Shown here in pieces: positions 48,130-57,810 of a stretch of 64,000 nucleotides of DNA. Position 1 is the first letter of the stretch; the number at the start of each line of letters is the position of its first letter. The position numbers were made by a program, and so were the translations under genes. The notes below the pieces were generated by a model. It did no database searches, was not told the origin of the DNA, and was given only the letters and a program-made list of their open reading frames with translations. This DNA is from Chionoecetes opilio (taxonomy: Eukaryota; Arthropoda; Malacostraca; Decapoda; Majidae), in contig JACEEZ010022620.1 in NCBI GenBank assembly GCA_016584305.1, positions 18,828 through 82,827 of the forward strand. Reading direction: 5' to 3'.

Positions 48130-48130
48130 G

Positions 48131-48180
<50 letters not shown>
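48130..48180. repeat. (CA)n microsatellite
   Basis: Pure CA repeat directly before the SINE. Confidence 0.95.
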
Positions 48181-48181
<1 letters not shown>

Positions 48182-48462
48182 GTACTCCGTAGTGTAGTGG
48201 TTAGCACGCTCGGTTCACAACCGAGAAGTCCCGGGTTCCATCCCCGGGCGGAGCGGAAACATATGGGCTGTTTCCTTAAAACCCCAGCCCCTGTCCACCC
48301 AGCAGTGAATGGGTACCGGGTGTTAGCCGGGGGTTTGTGACCCCCCTCCCGGGGTGGTGGCTTCGGCCAACACTAAAAAGATGAATGAGAAAAATAAATG
48401 TTGATATGGAGACGGGGCCATACGAGCATTGCTCTGGCCCTGTAAAATACAACTAGATGGAT

Positions 48463-48464
<2 letters not shown>
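48182..48464 (+). mobile_element. tRNA-Val-derived SINE, cleanest copy
   Basis: Head 48184-48254 with A box TAGTGTAGTGG, anticodon arm CTCGG-TTCACAA-CCGAG (CAC), B box GGGTTCCATCCCC and CTCCG/CGGAG acceptor. Body CCACCCAGCAGTGAATGGG...GGCTTCGGCCAACACTAA; 3' end GATATGGAGACGGGGCC...GGCCCTGTAAAATAC. A (CA)n tract lies on each side. About 280 bp. Confidence 0.9.
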
Positions 48465-48496
<32 letters not shown>

Positions 48497-48497
<1 letters not shown>

Positions 48498-48782
48498 TTA
48501 TAATCATTAAGTTCTGTCTACATGCTGTGTCGCTCGGGTTGTTAATATTCTTGATTTATTATTTGTCGCCATGAGTCCCGTATTGTCATCACGACCTCAC
48601 ACCCTTATCGCCATCCACCCCGCATTACCACGAACACCCAGCCGACACTAGAGAACCGAGTCACGAATTTACTAGAATAACACGACACAAACGAATGTAA
48701 CACTGTACTTCTAAGTAATGAAGGTACTAAGTAACGCCACAGGAAGCAGTTAACCTTTATATACATCAAGACAAACGTTTAA
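48497..48782. other. Spacer without gene
   Basis: CCAGCCGACACTAGAGAACCGAGTCACGAAT echoes 48098-48126 (CCAGCCAGTACTATAGAACTGAGTCACGAAT), a diverged direct repeat on both sides of the SINE and its (CA)n tracts. No gene. Confidence 0.5.
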
Positions 48783-48786
48783 TTAA

Positions 48787-48991
48787 CCCCTTGAGGCCCA
48801 GAACGTAATTTCCATTGTAATTTGGCTACCTTTAGACGATTTCTTGTGCATATAAGCAATGTTTTATAGATATGACCTCTTTAGTATCCTTGTCGACTAA
48901 CTAATTTGGTATATTCAGTTTCTTTTCGTTATTTTATGGCCCGACAACATACGGTTTTTTATAGCATAGAAAAGATCTGGGGGTGAAAGGG
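48787..48991 (-). mobile_element. TTAA-flanked MITE
   Basis: 205 bp between TTAA at 48783-48786 and 48992-48995. CCCCTTGAGGCCCAGAACG at the left, the family's right end inverted. Opposite orientation to the next copy. Confidence 0.88.
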
Positions 48992-49011
48992 TTAATACTC
49001 AAAATTCTTAA

Positions 49012-49201
49012 CCCCTTCACGCCCAGATATTTCCTTTGCTATAAAAAATCGTCTGTTGTTAGCCATAAAATCACAAAAAGTAACTGAATATATGAAATTG
49101 GTTAGTCGACAAAGATACTAAACAGGTCATATCTATAAAATATTGCTTATATTCACTAAAAATCGTATAATGGTACCCAAATTACAATGGAAATCACGTT
49201 T
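49012..49201 (+). mobile_element. TTAA-flanked MITE, right end missing
   Basis: CCCCTTCACGCCCAGATA after TTAA at 49008. Ends after ACAATGGAAATCACGTTT, so the last ~15 bp and the right TTAA are lost. Confidence 0.82.
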
Positions 49202-49312
49202 AGATATGGAAGCTGTAGAGGGAATTAACATAGTGAAGCTTATCTTCGCTTATTATTAGTTAGATCTACTTGTGTGAGGGTACAGTACGTCGCTTGTTTT
49301 ATGATTCCTTAA

Positions 49313-49517
49313 CCCCTTGAGACCCAGAATGTAATTTCCATTGTAATTTGACTACCATTAGACGATTTTTAGTGACTATAAGCAATATTTTATAGATATA
49401 ACCTGTTTAGTATCCTTGGCCACTAACTAATTTGCTATATTCAGTTATATTTCGTTATTTTATGACTCGACAACAGACAATTTTTGATAGCAAAGGGAAG
49501 ATCTGGGCGTGAAGGGG
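49313..49517 (-). mobile_element. TTAA-flanked MITE
   Basis: 205 bp between TTAA at 49309-49312 and 49518-49521, with complete CCCCTTGAGACCCAGAA and TCTGGGCGTGAAGGGG ends. Confidence 0.88.
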
Positions 49518-49549
49518 TTAATAGATGGCGAGAAGTGTGGCGAGAATAG

Positions 49550-49550
<1 letters not shown>

Positions 49551-49639
<89 letters not shown>
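49551..49639. repeat. (GA)n microsatellite
   Basis: Pure GA repeat. A second tract of the same kind is at 49729-49818, separated by ordinary AT-rich sequence. Confidence 0.95.
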
Positions 49640-49643
<4 letters not shown>

Positions 49644-49728
49644 AAAAAATTCAGAACAGTTACTGCCTTAGCTAACTTATCTACCATTTAAGCCATATGT
49701 GTGATTAATTGTTTAAATAAGAAAAAAA

Positions 49729-49730
49729 AA

Positions 49731-49813
<83 letters not shown>

Positions 49814-49818
49814 GAGAT
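49729..49818. repeat. (GA)n microsatellite
   Basis: GA repeat with one TA and one CG interruption. Confidence 0.95.
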
Positions 49819-49962
49819 TCCCTGCATAGTGCTACCCCTACCACTGATAAGATAACACTATCGCTGCCACTCTGATAACGACCACTGTGTCACCGAATAG
49901 TCTCCGGGCAAAAAGCTGCATGAAATTCCGTATGTAAGATTATGTAAAAGTATTCCCTCATG

Positions 49963-50483
49963 TCTTGGATACATAAAAATACAAAAAATACGTCTTGGAT
50001 ACATAAACATACATAAAAATACGTCTCGGATACAAAACATACATTATAATATGTTTTGGATATATAAAAATACACAAAATCACGTCTTGGATACATAAAC
50101 ATACATAAAAATAAGTCTTGGATACAGGAAAATACATAAAAATACGTCTTGGATACAGGAAAATACATAAAAATACGTCTTGGATACAGGAAAATACATA
50201 AAAATACGTCTTGGATACAGGAAAATACATAAAAATACGTCTTGAATACAGGAAAATACATAAAAATAAGTCTTGGATACAGGAAAATACATAAAAATAC
50301 GTCTTGGATACAGGAAAATACATAAAAATATGTCTTGGATACAGGAAAATACATAAAAATACGTCTTGGATACAGAAAAATACATAAAATACGTCTTGGA
50401 TACAGGAAAATACATAAAAATGTGTTTTGGATACAAGAAAATACATAAAAATACGTCTTGGATACAGGAAAATACATAAAATT
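49963..50483. repeat. 31-bp minisatellite, about 17 units
   Basis: GTCTTGGATACAGG followed by AAAATACATAAAAATAC. Starts were read at 50115, 50146, 50177, 50208, 50239, 50270, 50301 and so on, a strict 31-bp period. The first five units are more diverged. All three minus-strand frames stay open because the unit has no stop and the period is not a multiple of three. No host protein is implied. Confidence 0.92.
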
Positions 50484-50669
50484 GCTTAATTTCTGAACAT
50501 TTACTGTCTTAATTCATCTACCTTTTCAGCCATCTGTAACTGTTGTGTAACTGTGATTAATAACTGTTTAAATAAAAACATATACATAAAAAATACGAGA
50601 TCCGTATGACAAACTAAGAAATTAGTGCAACATCTCTGTGTGTGTGTGTGTAATAACGTCTCAGTGTGT

Positions 50670-50713
50670 GGTTTTATCTTATCGTTGGTCAACACCAACG
50701 ATAAGATAAAACC
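50670..50713. other. Perfect 20-bp hairpin with 4-nt loop
   Basis: GGTTTTATCTTATCGTTGGT at 50670-50689, loop CAAC, and its exact reverse complement at 50694-50713. It sits just after a short (GT)n. Confidence 0.95.
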
Positions 50714-51982
50714 ATTTTTCATTTTTCAAACATCATTTCATTCCATTTTCATTTACCATTGTTCGTTGTACACTCTTACCGTTTGTAGTTCTGTATGTTC
50801 ATGGCGATGTGAACCCGCTCAGGACCTTGTATCGTTGATGTTCAATAGTTCTGTAATCACTCTCTATTTTTATACTGTTGGGTTTTAAGTATACACATTT
50901 ACTCCCTTTTTGGTGATATTATTCAAATATAGTACAAGGACGTACATTGAGCACAATACACGAAATGACTGGTGTGGAATAGTGTCGGCTCTTGACTGCC
51001 TTCCCAGAGGTCCGCTGGTCACCAACATCGCTTTGGTCAAGCCGCGACTCCAGGAAAAATGCGAGAGGCATCGGACACCTGGTTAATGGGGGCGTGACAC
51101 TAGGAAAATACCAGAGACACATTTGGCGTGTCGGTGGAGTTCAAAAGGATTTAAGCTGAAGGTACTAAGAGAGAGAGAGAGAGAGTAATTGGAAAGTTAT
51201 TAGAGACATATGCGAGAGGGACACCTGAGACCTGACATGCAGCTGCCTTGTCGGTGTAGTTCAAAAGAATATGGGAGGAAAGTGCGATGAGAAGAAATAC
51301 GAGAGAGGAATTAGGAGACATGCGAGAGAGAGTACTTGGAGACAGTACAGTGTGACTGTTTTACTTTTCGTGTTATAGCTGGCAACTTTATCTCTGGCTA
51401 AGTTGACAAGCTGATAACTCTCTCTCTCTCTCTCTTTGCAGTGATACGGTTGCCATACAACCTAACCCACTGCTAAGTCACTGTGAGGCAGAGTTAACAG
51501 TGGTGATAGTGGCAATAGGAATACACGGTTACAAGTACTTTACAGCTGGCAACTCTATGACTGCCTAAGTTGACAAGCTGATACTCTCTTCACAAAACCT
51601 ATGCCAATAATTGTGATATATAGTTAATAGTGGTGATGATAGAGGTAACAGTGGTGATAGTGGCAATAGGAATACAGCTACACACGCCTCGCATTCAAGG
51701 ATCAAGGGACTGCCACATCAAGGAGACGAACTAAATCAAGTAAGCGAAAAAAAAAGTTAAGGCCACAGTGTCTCGCTGTTCTCATGTTCCTCGCCCTTGC
51801 TTCACTCAGTTACTACATTGCTTCACGAGGGGATTCTTCAGTCACCTGTCATGGTATTTTGTTCTTTATTTACCCCTTTTTAAAGCATACACATCCCTTC
51901 CATGCATACCCCTCCTGTATATAAACCATTTACATACCCTTTATATATGTGATTTTGATGTCCTTCTATAGGTAATATAGCC
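50714..51982. other. Upstream region of the 2H phosphoesterase gene
   Basis: Contains two pairs of diverged direct repeats: TCGGTGNAGTTCAAAAG at about 51131 and 51251, and TAGCTGGCAACTNTAT...TAAGTTGACAAGCTGATA at about 51377 and 51539. A possible 5' UTR exon ends at TCAA|GTAAGC (about 51737), matched by the acceptor TTCTATAG at 51971. No TATA box can be assigned with confidence. Confidence 0.4.
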
Positions 51983-52139
51983 ATGAAGTCCCATTACGCC
52001 TATGTGCCGCTGTCGAAGGCGTGCTGCGAGGACCTGAGGACTCTGCAGACGTCACTCGCAGGCCCCGCTCGGCACCTCAACCTTCGGGCGAGAGGACAGC
52101 ACGGCGCACACTTCACACTTGCCGTCTTCAAGATAGAAA
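51983..52139 (+). CDS. 2H gene, coding exon 1
   Basis: 52 codons plus one base. Ends GATAGAAA|GTGAGT. Carries the first H-x-T (GAHFTLAVF). Confidence 0.85.
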
Positions 52140-52869
52140 GTGAGTCTTGGACGGTAGACTGTAGTAAATCTAGGCACTTCGTCATTACATCGACAGAATT
52201 TACGACTGTAGGGGACATACGTGATTTTGTATTGATTTATAGATAAGCATGTATTCGTCCTTTTTTTGAAGATAGGCGAAAGTGAGGTTTGGACGGTAGT
52301 AAGGTAAAGATGGGGGGTATACGCTATGCTACGCGTGGCCTCGGTGCTCATCTCCGTGATATTAGCCTTTGAGCCTGTGGCCAGTGTGGTGGGTGCGGAA
52401 CCGTTACCCCGGGACACAGGGCGAGTGTGACATCCGGGTTACCACAGTTACCTTCCCCAGGTTTCCCCAGGTACCCATTTATCAACCCCTTAAGGGAGTG
52501 AGAATAGCAGTTTTGGCTGGCCGCCGACTTGCCCTGGCCAGGATTCGAGCCAGGGCCCGCAGATTAGTAGCCAGGCGCGCTAGCCACTACACCACGGAGG
52601 CAATCTGTAAGACGACGACGACTTGGACGGTAAACATTAGTAAATGATGGCACTTCATTTTACATCCACAGAAATTACGCCTCTTCGGGGACATAAGTGA
52701 TATTCTCTATTCATATTCGTCTTTTTTTTATCTATGGTTGAACAGATTGCTCACTTCTTGATGTACTACTTTGACTTGTGTGAAAAATATAAGGAGGGTA
52801 GAAAATATAACAGCATAGCTACTCTTATCTATAAGTGATTTTGAAAAGGCGCGTCACACACATATAGAA

Positions 52870-52902
<33 letters not shown>

Positions 52903-52903
52903 C

Positions 52904-52952
<49 letters not shown>

Positions 52953-55900
52953 TGGAGGCCTGGGAGATAGCACATAATTATCTTCTATAAGGGAAGGAAA
53001 AAAATTAGGAAGGTAGAAGGCGGTGGATGTATAATTAGCTTAATCTACATATGTTTCCTCTTTTTGACCGACAGATATAAACTTAGATATGACAGATAAT
53101 TAATTAGCTTTTATAAGGGAAGGAAAAAATCTAGGAAGGACGAAGGGAGGAGGATGTGATATAATTAGCTTAATCTACATATGTTTTCTCTTTTTGACCG
53201 ACAGATAGGAAGGAAGAAACAGAGGAGACACTCACACACACCATCAATAAGGTGCTTCAGGATTTCCTAAGCCAGGTGAGTTTTGTACCGCCGTGATCTT
53301 TGCCTTGACGGCCACTTGAACACTTCACTCTTCTAATCTTCTCTCTTCTATCGTTGTGATGTTATTCTGAAGGGGGCGAAAATTTCATTCTATCTTAAGG
53401 ACTCATGCTTAAAATGATGCCTATGTTTATCTGATGATATGGTTAACTATGATAAAATACAGCTGAATTTTAATAGAACCGTAGTATGCCCTTCTCCTGG
53501 CAGCAAATATCAGATAGTAAGCAGCAAAGGGTCAGGATTTTTCACCTCGTTAAAAAAAATAGACTAAAGGTATTTCTAGCACTACAGTCTCAGGCAAGGA
53601 TACTACTTATAGTATCCTTGGTCTCAGGTGTGCCATATAGGCTGAAACCTTTGCTCCAGACAGGTAAAGGGGTAAAGCGACCACGTGTTTGTGTTTGTTG
53701 ATTCTATCTCTTTGCTTGCCTAGTTTCCCCTCAAGGCTCGTTCTTACTCATAACCCCTTGAGGCCCAGAACGTAATTTCCATTGTCATTTGGGTACCATG
53801 AGACGATTTTTAGAGAGTATAAGCAATGTTATTATCGATATAGGACCTGTTTAGTATCCTTGTCGACTAACTAATTTGGTATATTCAGTTACTTTTCTAA
53901 ATTTGATGGCTCGACAACATACGATCTTTTTATAGCAAAGGAAAGATCTGGGCGTGAAGGGGTTAATGCTGAAGTAATGAATGGTTGGTCCTTTGTTACC
54001 CTTCCTTGAGGCGACTTGGGTATGTGAGTCAAACAGAACTTCGCTATTCCGCCCAACAGCAACACAACATCAATGGGTCATAGAAACATAAGAACATAAG
54101 AAAGTAAGGAAGCTACAAGAGGCCGCGAGACATACACTTGGTAGTTCCTGTAAAAATCTGACTTTTTCTCACTTGATTGTAGGAGAGAGGCGGGAAAGTT
54201 ACATCATTGAGATACGTTACGAAGGTTTATCTTGCTATTCTATGTGCATTTACCTCTTTCAACCCACCCACACGCCCACCTGTCCTTCCCTCAACCCACC
54301 CACACGCCCACCTGTCCTTCCCTCAACCCACCCACACGCCCACCTGTCTTTCCCTCAACCCACCCACACGCCCACGTGTCCTTCCCTCAACCCACCCACA
54401 CGCCCACCTGTCCTTCCCTCAACCCACCCACACGCCCACCTGTCCTTCCCTCAACCCGCCCCCACCGCCCATCCCTCAACCCACCCACACGCCCACCTGT
54501 CCTTCCCTCAACCCGCCCCCACCGCCCATCCCTCAACCCACCCACACGCCCCTCCCCTCAACCCACCCACATGACCCTCCCCTCAACCCAACCACACGCC
54601 CCTCCCCTCAACCCACCCATACGCCCCTCCCCTCAACCCACCCATACGCCCCTGCCCCTTAACCCACCCACCCGCCCACCGTCCCCCGTTCCGCCCTCAT
54701 CCCCCGCCCACTGTTATCTCTGCGGCGCCTTTCACCTAGCTGCCCGCCCATCCCCGCCCCCGCCCTCACCAGCCCTTTAATCCAGTTCTTTTCATTAATA
54801 TATTCCCCGGCGGTTCCCTAAAATTCCTCCCTCCCGTCATTATGGTGATAAGGAAACAGGGTCCAAATAGATGAAATTGGTGCAATCTTCTGAATTAGGG
54901 AAGGCTAAGTAAACACTGAAAGAAGAAAGGATCCTTCAAAGTGTTTCCGTAAAATACATTATCTATCCCCAAGACGCCGGGAATCTGGTTACGAATTCTT
55001 TATAGTTTCCAGTTGTGGCCACCAGAGGGCAAACAGCTAGCCCCGCCCCGCTACGCCCGCTCACGGCATAATAATGATTATAATAATTGTAATCTGATTC
55101 TCACACAAAGGCATACAGGAAAAACAACAACGACATAATATATTAACATGAAGGAATGAACTTAAGTACAAAAGGCATGTTTCGTAAAGATCCTTTACGC
55201 GGCTAATACATTGAACCGAACTCTGACATGTTTTTAATGCCTGAAGTTAAGAATACTAATTAGATCCGAGGCTTCACACTGGCACAACATAGCGATAGAT
55301 CATCATTATCTGCCTTAAGGGTGGGGGAGGGGGGGGGGGTTGTAAAATCGCGAATCCCATGTTAAATTGCTTATGTTCTTCTTGTAACTCCTCCCTTATA
55401 TATTGACCAGTTTCTTTCATTCAAAAAACATTTTAATCAGGAAGGATAGGAGATTAAGGTTTGCTATCGTTTGTTTTTATACAATAGTAAAAAATATTTT
55501 TTAAAGTTCGATGAAAAAATATTAATAATTTGACATAAATATTTGTCAAAAATCTAAATCAACTTCAAACAATAGTTACTATAGCAAAACTAATTCTTTT
55601 TTTATACTTTCATAAGCTGCAGTAGGAAATATTTGTGTAATAAGAAGTGCAAAGGAGGAGATAATTTTTAAATGCAAAAACCAACGTTTTGAGAAATCAA
55701 GCGATGAAGTTGAAGCATTTAGTGTATTTTACCTATTGCAGCTAGGGACTTGATATTCACAGGATATATACATCAGGATATGAAGAAAAAGCAGACATAG
55801 TTTCTTTTATTTACTCCCATTGGTTGTGTATATAGGCCTTTAGCGGTACTTGACCTCACCTCTGGTGGTCTTCGGAAAATACTAGTGAGTGCTAGAAATT

Positions 55901-57165
55901 TCCCGTTTTATCATGTAGTAGTGAGAGAGAACGTTAAAAATCCAAAATTTTGAGAAAAAAATCCAAATTTTTGAAGAAAAAAATTCAAAATTTTGAGAAA
56001 CAAAATCAAAAATTTTGGAGAATTTTTTTTTTTTTTTTTAAAGTTTCATGACAGACTAAGAAAAAAAATTACCTAAAAAAGATACGGTATTTTACTCGCT
56101 GCAATCTCTATTGCAGCGAGTAATACCGCGGAAACTCATGACAGGACGCCTCATTGCATAAGGCAAGGCACCTATTATACATTTTTTATCAAACTTTTGC
56201 ATATACCAAAAGAAGCAGCAAGAATGACAAATATAAGCCAAAAAAAAAAAAAAAAAAAATTTCAGGTCGACCACTTACAACCCTGTTCCCATTTCAGGCA
56301 TTAGACCAGGAAAACCCTTTGATGGAAAGCTAATATGAACACTATCATTTAATTTTCACATCAGACTCGTGCTGTTGAGGCAATATTGATGCACACCGCC
56401 TGAGAGCCATCCTAACAAAGCGGGTGTCTCTTAGTGCCCGTCTGGTGGATGTGTTGTGTGTGATGTGTGAGGTAAAGGTAAGGGCGAGGAACACAAGGAC
56501 CATTAATCCATGAAACATTGCAATCTTACGTTTTTCGCGGAATTTTTCAGTCACGAATAAATGCATGCTGATTGATTTAATGCCAAAAAAAAGGGGAAAA
56601 AAAGGGGGGAATGTGCCAGACATCAGAGGTCATATGGCACTATGGCAAAGCATAAAAAGGGGAGAAGTTTTAGAAAAATAGTGAAACGGTGAGGGAAGGG
56701 GAAAGAACGGAATGTTACAGCAGGATGGTTAGATCAGATGCAGGATAAATAAATATATGGAATAAATGCTGATTAACATATATTTCTTCCCAGCGACCGC
56801 CGGTGATCCTGACCTTCGATGGCCTTGGCAACTTCGGGCCACAGATCGTCTTCGCCAAGGTAGTGAAGACCAAGCTACTGGAAGATCTACGTCGGGACAT
56901 GATTGAGTGTCTGAAGGAGAAGGGTGTTTACATAGCAGACGACAGGTTCACCCCGCATGTGACTCTCTTCAGGGAGAGGGATGACAGTGAGAGTGCTTCC
57001 AATCTGACCACACAGGAGCTAGTAGGGAAGGACAGAAGTAGAGACAGTGAGAGTGCTTCCAATCTGACCCTACATGACCTAGTGACACGCCCTGACCTGC
57101 CTCGTGTGACCTCCTCAACTGTGACCGAGATAGTATTCAAAAAGTTTATTGACAGGACGAAGTGA
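51983..57165 (+). CDS. 2H phosphoesterase, AKAP7/LENG9-like, three coding exons
   Basis: Coding exons 51983-52139, 53205-53275 and 56794-57165 join in phase (1, then 0) to a 199-residue protein. All introns are GT-AG: GAAA|GTGAGT, gaccgacag|ATAGG, GCCAG|GTGAGT, ttcttcccag|CGACC. The two H-x-T motifs of the 2H superfamily are present: HFT at residues 43-45 and HVT at 131-133 (RFTPHVTLF). Also typical of AKAP7-type domains are HYAYVPL near the N-terminus and LTFDGLGNFGPQIVFAK at 82-98. Family members bind or hydrolyse 2',5'- or cyclic phosphate nucleotides; AKAP7 itself can degrade 2-5A. The substrate here is unknown. The length fits a stand-alone domain without the AKAP7 kinase-anchoring extensions. 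The ATG at 51983 (TAGCCATGA) is the first in frame after the acceptor. Intron 2 is 3.5 kb and full of repeats. Confidence 0.85.
52365..52602 (-). mobile_element. tRNA-derived SINE in intron 1, minus strand
   Basis: On the minus strand: GCCTCCGTGGTGTAGTGG (A box), GCTAGCGCGCCTGG, then B box GGCTCGAATCCTGG and a body with GATAAATGGGTACCTGGGG and GGTAACCCGGATG. A different family from the tRNA-Val SINE, although both share the GTGTAGTGG A box. Confidence 0.75.
52870..52951. repeat. (AGT)n microsatellite in intron 1
   Basis: Pure AGT with one AGC. Confidence 0.95.
52975..53225. repeat. ~130-bp tandem duplication containing a 3' splice site
   Basis: TATAAGGGAAGGAAAAAA...TAATTAGCTTAATCTACATATG...CTCTTTTTGACCGACAGATA occurs twice; acag ends at 53074 and 53204. 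Only the second copy is followed by coding sequence in phase. After the first comes ATATAAACTTAG with an early stop. Confidence 0.85.
53205..53275 (+). CDS. 2H gene, coding exon 2
   Basis: 71 nt completing the split codon, then RKEETEETLTHTINKVLQ and DFLSQ, an amphipathic helix. Ends CCAG|GTGAGT. Confidence 0.82.
53754..53962 (-). mobile_element. TTAA-type MITE in intron 2
   Basis: CCCCTTGAGGCCCAGAACG to TCTGGGCGTGAAGGGG. TTAA at the right (53963), ATAA at the left, so one target copy has mutated. Confidence 0.85.
54080..54151 (-). mobile_element. CR1-like LINE 3' end in intron 2, minus strand
   Basis: GAACATAAGAAAGTAAGG, AGCTACAAGAGGCCGCGAG and GGTAGTTCCTG: only the last ~70 bp of the LINE. 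Confidence 0.8.
54259..54672. repeat. 32-bp minisatellite in intron 2
   Basis: AACCCACCCACACGCCCACC followed by TGTCCTTCCCTC at a 32-bp period (54261, 54293, 54325, 54357, 54389...), then shortened variants. The plus strand is open in all three frames for the same arithmetic reason as the 31-bp array. Pro/Thr/His frames are by-products. Confidence 0.92.
55019..55031 (+). promoter_or_regulatory. Candidate CTCF-type site
   Basis: CCACCAGAGGGCA matches the core of the CTCF consensus (CCACYAGRKGGC). A GC box-like CCCCGCCCCG lies just downstream at about 55043. Single motif, no other support. Confidence 0.25.
56085..56128. other. Hairpin in intron 2
   Basis: CGGTATTTTACTCGCTGCAA and its near-exact inverse TTGCAGCGAGTAATACCG surround a short ATCTCTA-type loop. 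One arm has a 2-nt bulge. Confidence 0.85.
56345..56518 (-). CDS. Hypothetical 57-aa peptide with signal-like start
   Basis: Starting at the internal Met at 56518, the minus strand encodes MFHGLMVLVFLALTFTSH, a good signal-peptide shape (short h-region, polar end). An Arg-rich part follows (STRRALRDTRFVRMALRRC) and the frame ends SDVKIK. One cysteine only. The frame is open upstream for another 35 codons. It lies antisense within intron 2 of the 2H gene. I know no family for it. It may be a small secreted peptide, the first exon of one (GAT|GTGAAA could be a donor near the end), or chance. Confidence 0.25.
   Translation of the reverse strand: MFHGLMVLVFLALTFTSHITHNTSTRRALRDTRFVRMALRRCASILPQQHESDVKIK
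56794..57165 (+). CDS. 2H gene, coding exon 3
   Basis: 123 codons and TGA. Carries the second H-x-T and, after it, a duplicated segment: DSESASNLT occurs twice, 63 bp apart (about 56981 and 57044). Ends VTEIVFKKFIDRTK. Confidence 0.85.
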   Translation, partial: RPPVILTFDGLGNFGPQIVFAKVVKTKLLEDLRRDMIECLKEKGVYIADDRFTPHVTLFRERDDSESASNLTTQELVGKDRSRDSESASNLTLHDLVTRPDLPRVTSSTVTEIVFKKFIDRTK

Positions 57166-57810
57166 GGGAAGCTAAGAGTCACTAGACAAATGAAGGAGGT
57201 TTATCTGTTGGAGGAAGAAAATTGTTAACTCCTTCACGCCCAGATCTTTCCTTTGCTATAATATTGTCGTCTGTTAGCCATTACGAAAAGCAGGGTTGTT
57301 GATTTTTGTGATTTAAAAAAAAATAATAATAATCCGATTTATTTTATTTATATTTGATTTATTTGATTGAAATCGATTTTTTTATTTTATTAATTTGATG
57401 TTCTACATTAAATCTAACTACTACAGGATATTGTTTAGCATATTTATAACTAAAAAGAGATTATAATTAGTGAATTAAAAATGCATGTAACATACATGAC
57501 TATAATATATAATGCATATAACAGTACACTCAAAACTGAGGAACCGCCTTGGTACAGAGAAGGCAGCAAAACTTGTTTACCTTTTGAAGTCCCTGAATAA
57601 ACACACTCCTCCTCATGATCATGATGATGCTTAAATTCTTTGTTGGGTCTAACCAATTAAATTAAAGTGAAATTTGTTTATTATATTCAGTTACAAGGTA
57701 CTTTCTTTTAGCTAACTCTGGATAATAAACATTATGAAAAAGGAATTTGTACTATTATGGGTAATTTTAAATTTATCTATACTTTTTCTTAATAATGCTA
57801 ATTCCACTAT
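57166..57810. other. 3' flank of the 2H gene with MITE fragment
   Basis: 57229-57292 is the left part of a TTAA MITE (TTAA then CTCCTTCACGCCCAGATC, CTTTGCTATAATATTGTC). The rest is AT-rich, with ATTTGATTTATTTGATTG-like repeats. No gene. Confidence 0.6.

Larger units (their letters stand above)
54673..56344. other. Rest of intron 2
   Basis: C-rich to 54780, then mostly AT-rich. Includes a poly-G run at about 55323-55339, and about four CCAAAATTTTGAGAAAAAAA-type units at 55938-56025. No coding exon is needed between 53276 and 56793, because exons 2 and 3 join in phase. Confidence 0.6.

Noticed and set aside
48184..48254. Functional tRNA-Val(CAC) gene
   Set aside because: The first acceptor pair is mismatched (A-C), and the sequence continues into a body shared with the other copies at 8836, 2334 and 1603. 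It is a SINE head.
49890..50477. 195-aa Phe/Tyr/Ile-rich protein with 31-residue repeats
   Set aside because: All three frames of the strand are open because the 31-bp repeat unit has no stop. There is no start, splice or domain evidence.
49963..50483. CRISPR-like array
   Set aside because: Continuous tandem repeat without unique spacers in an animal genome.
54173..54780. Pro/Thr/His-rich proteins in the 2H intron
   Set aside because: Same effect, from the 32-bp minisatellite.
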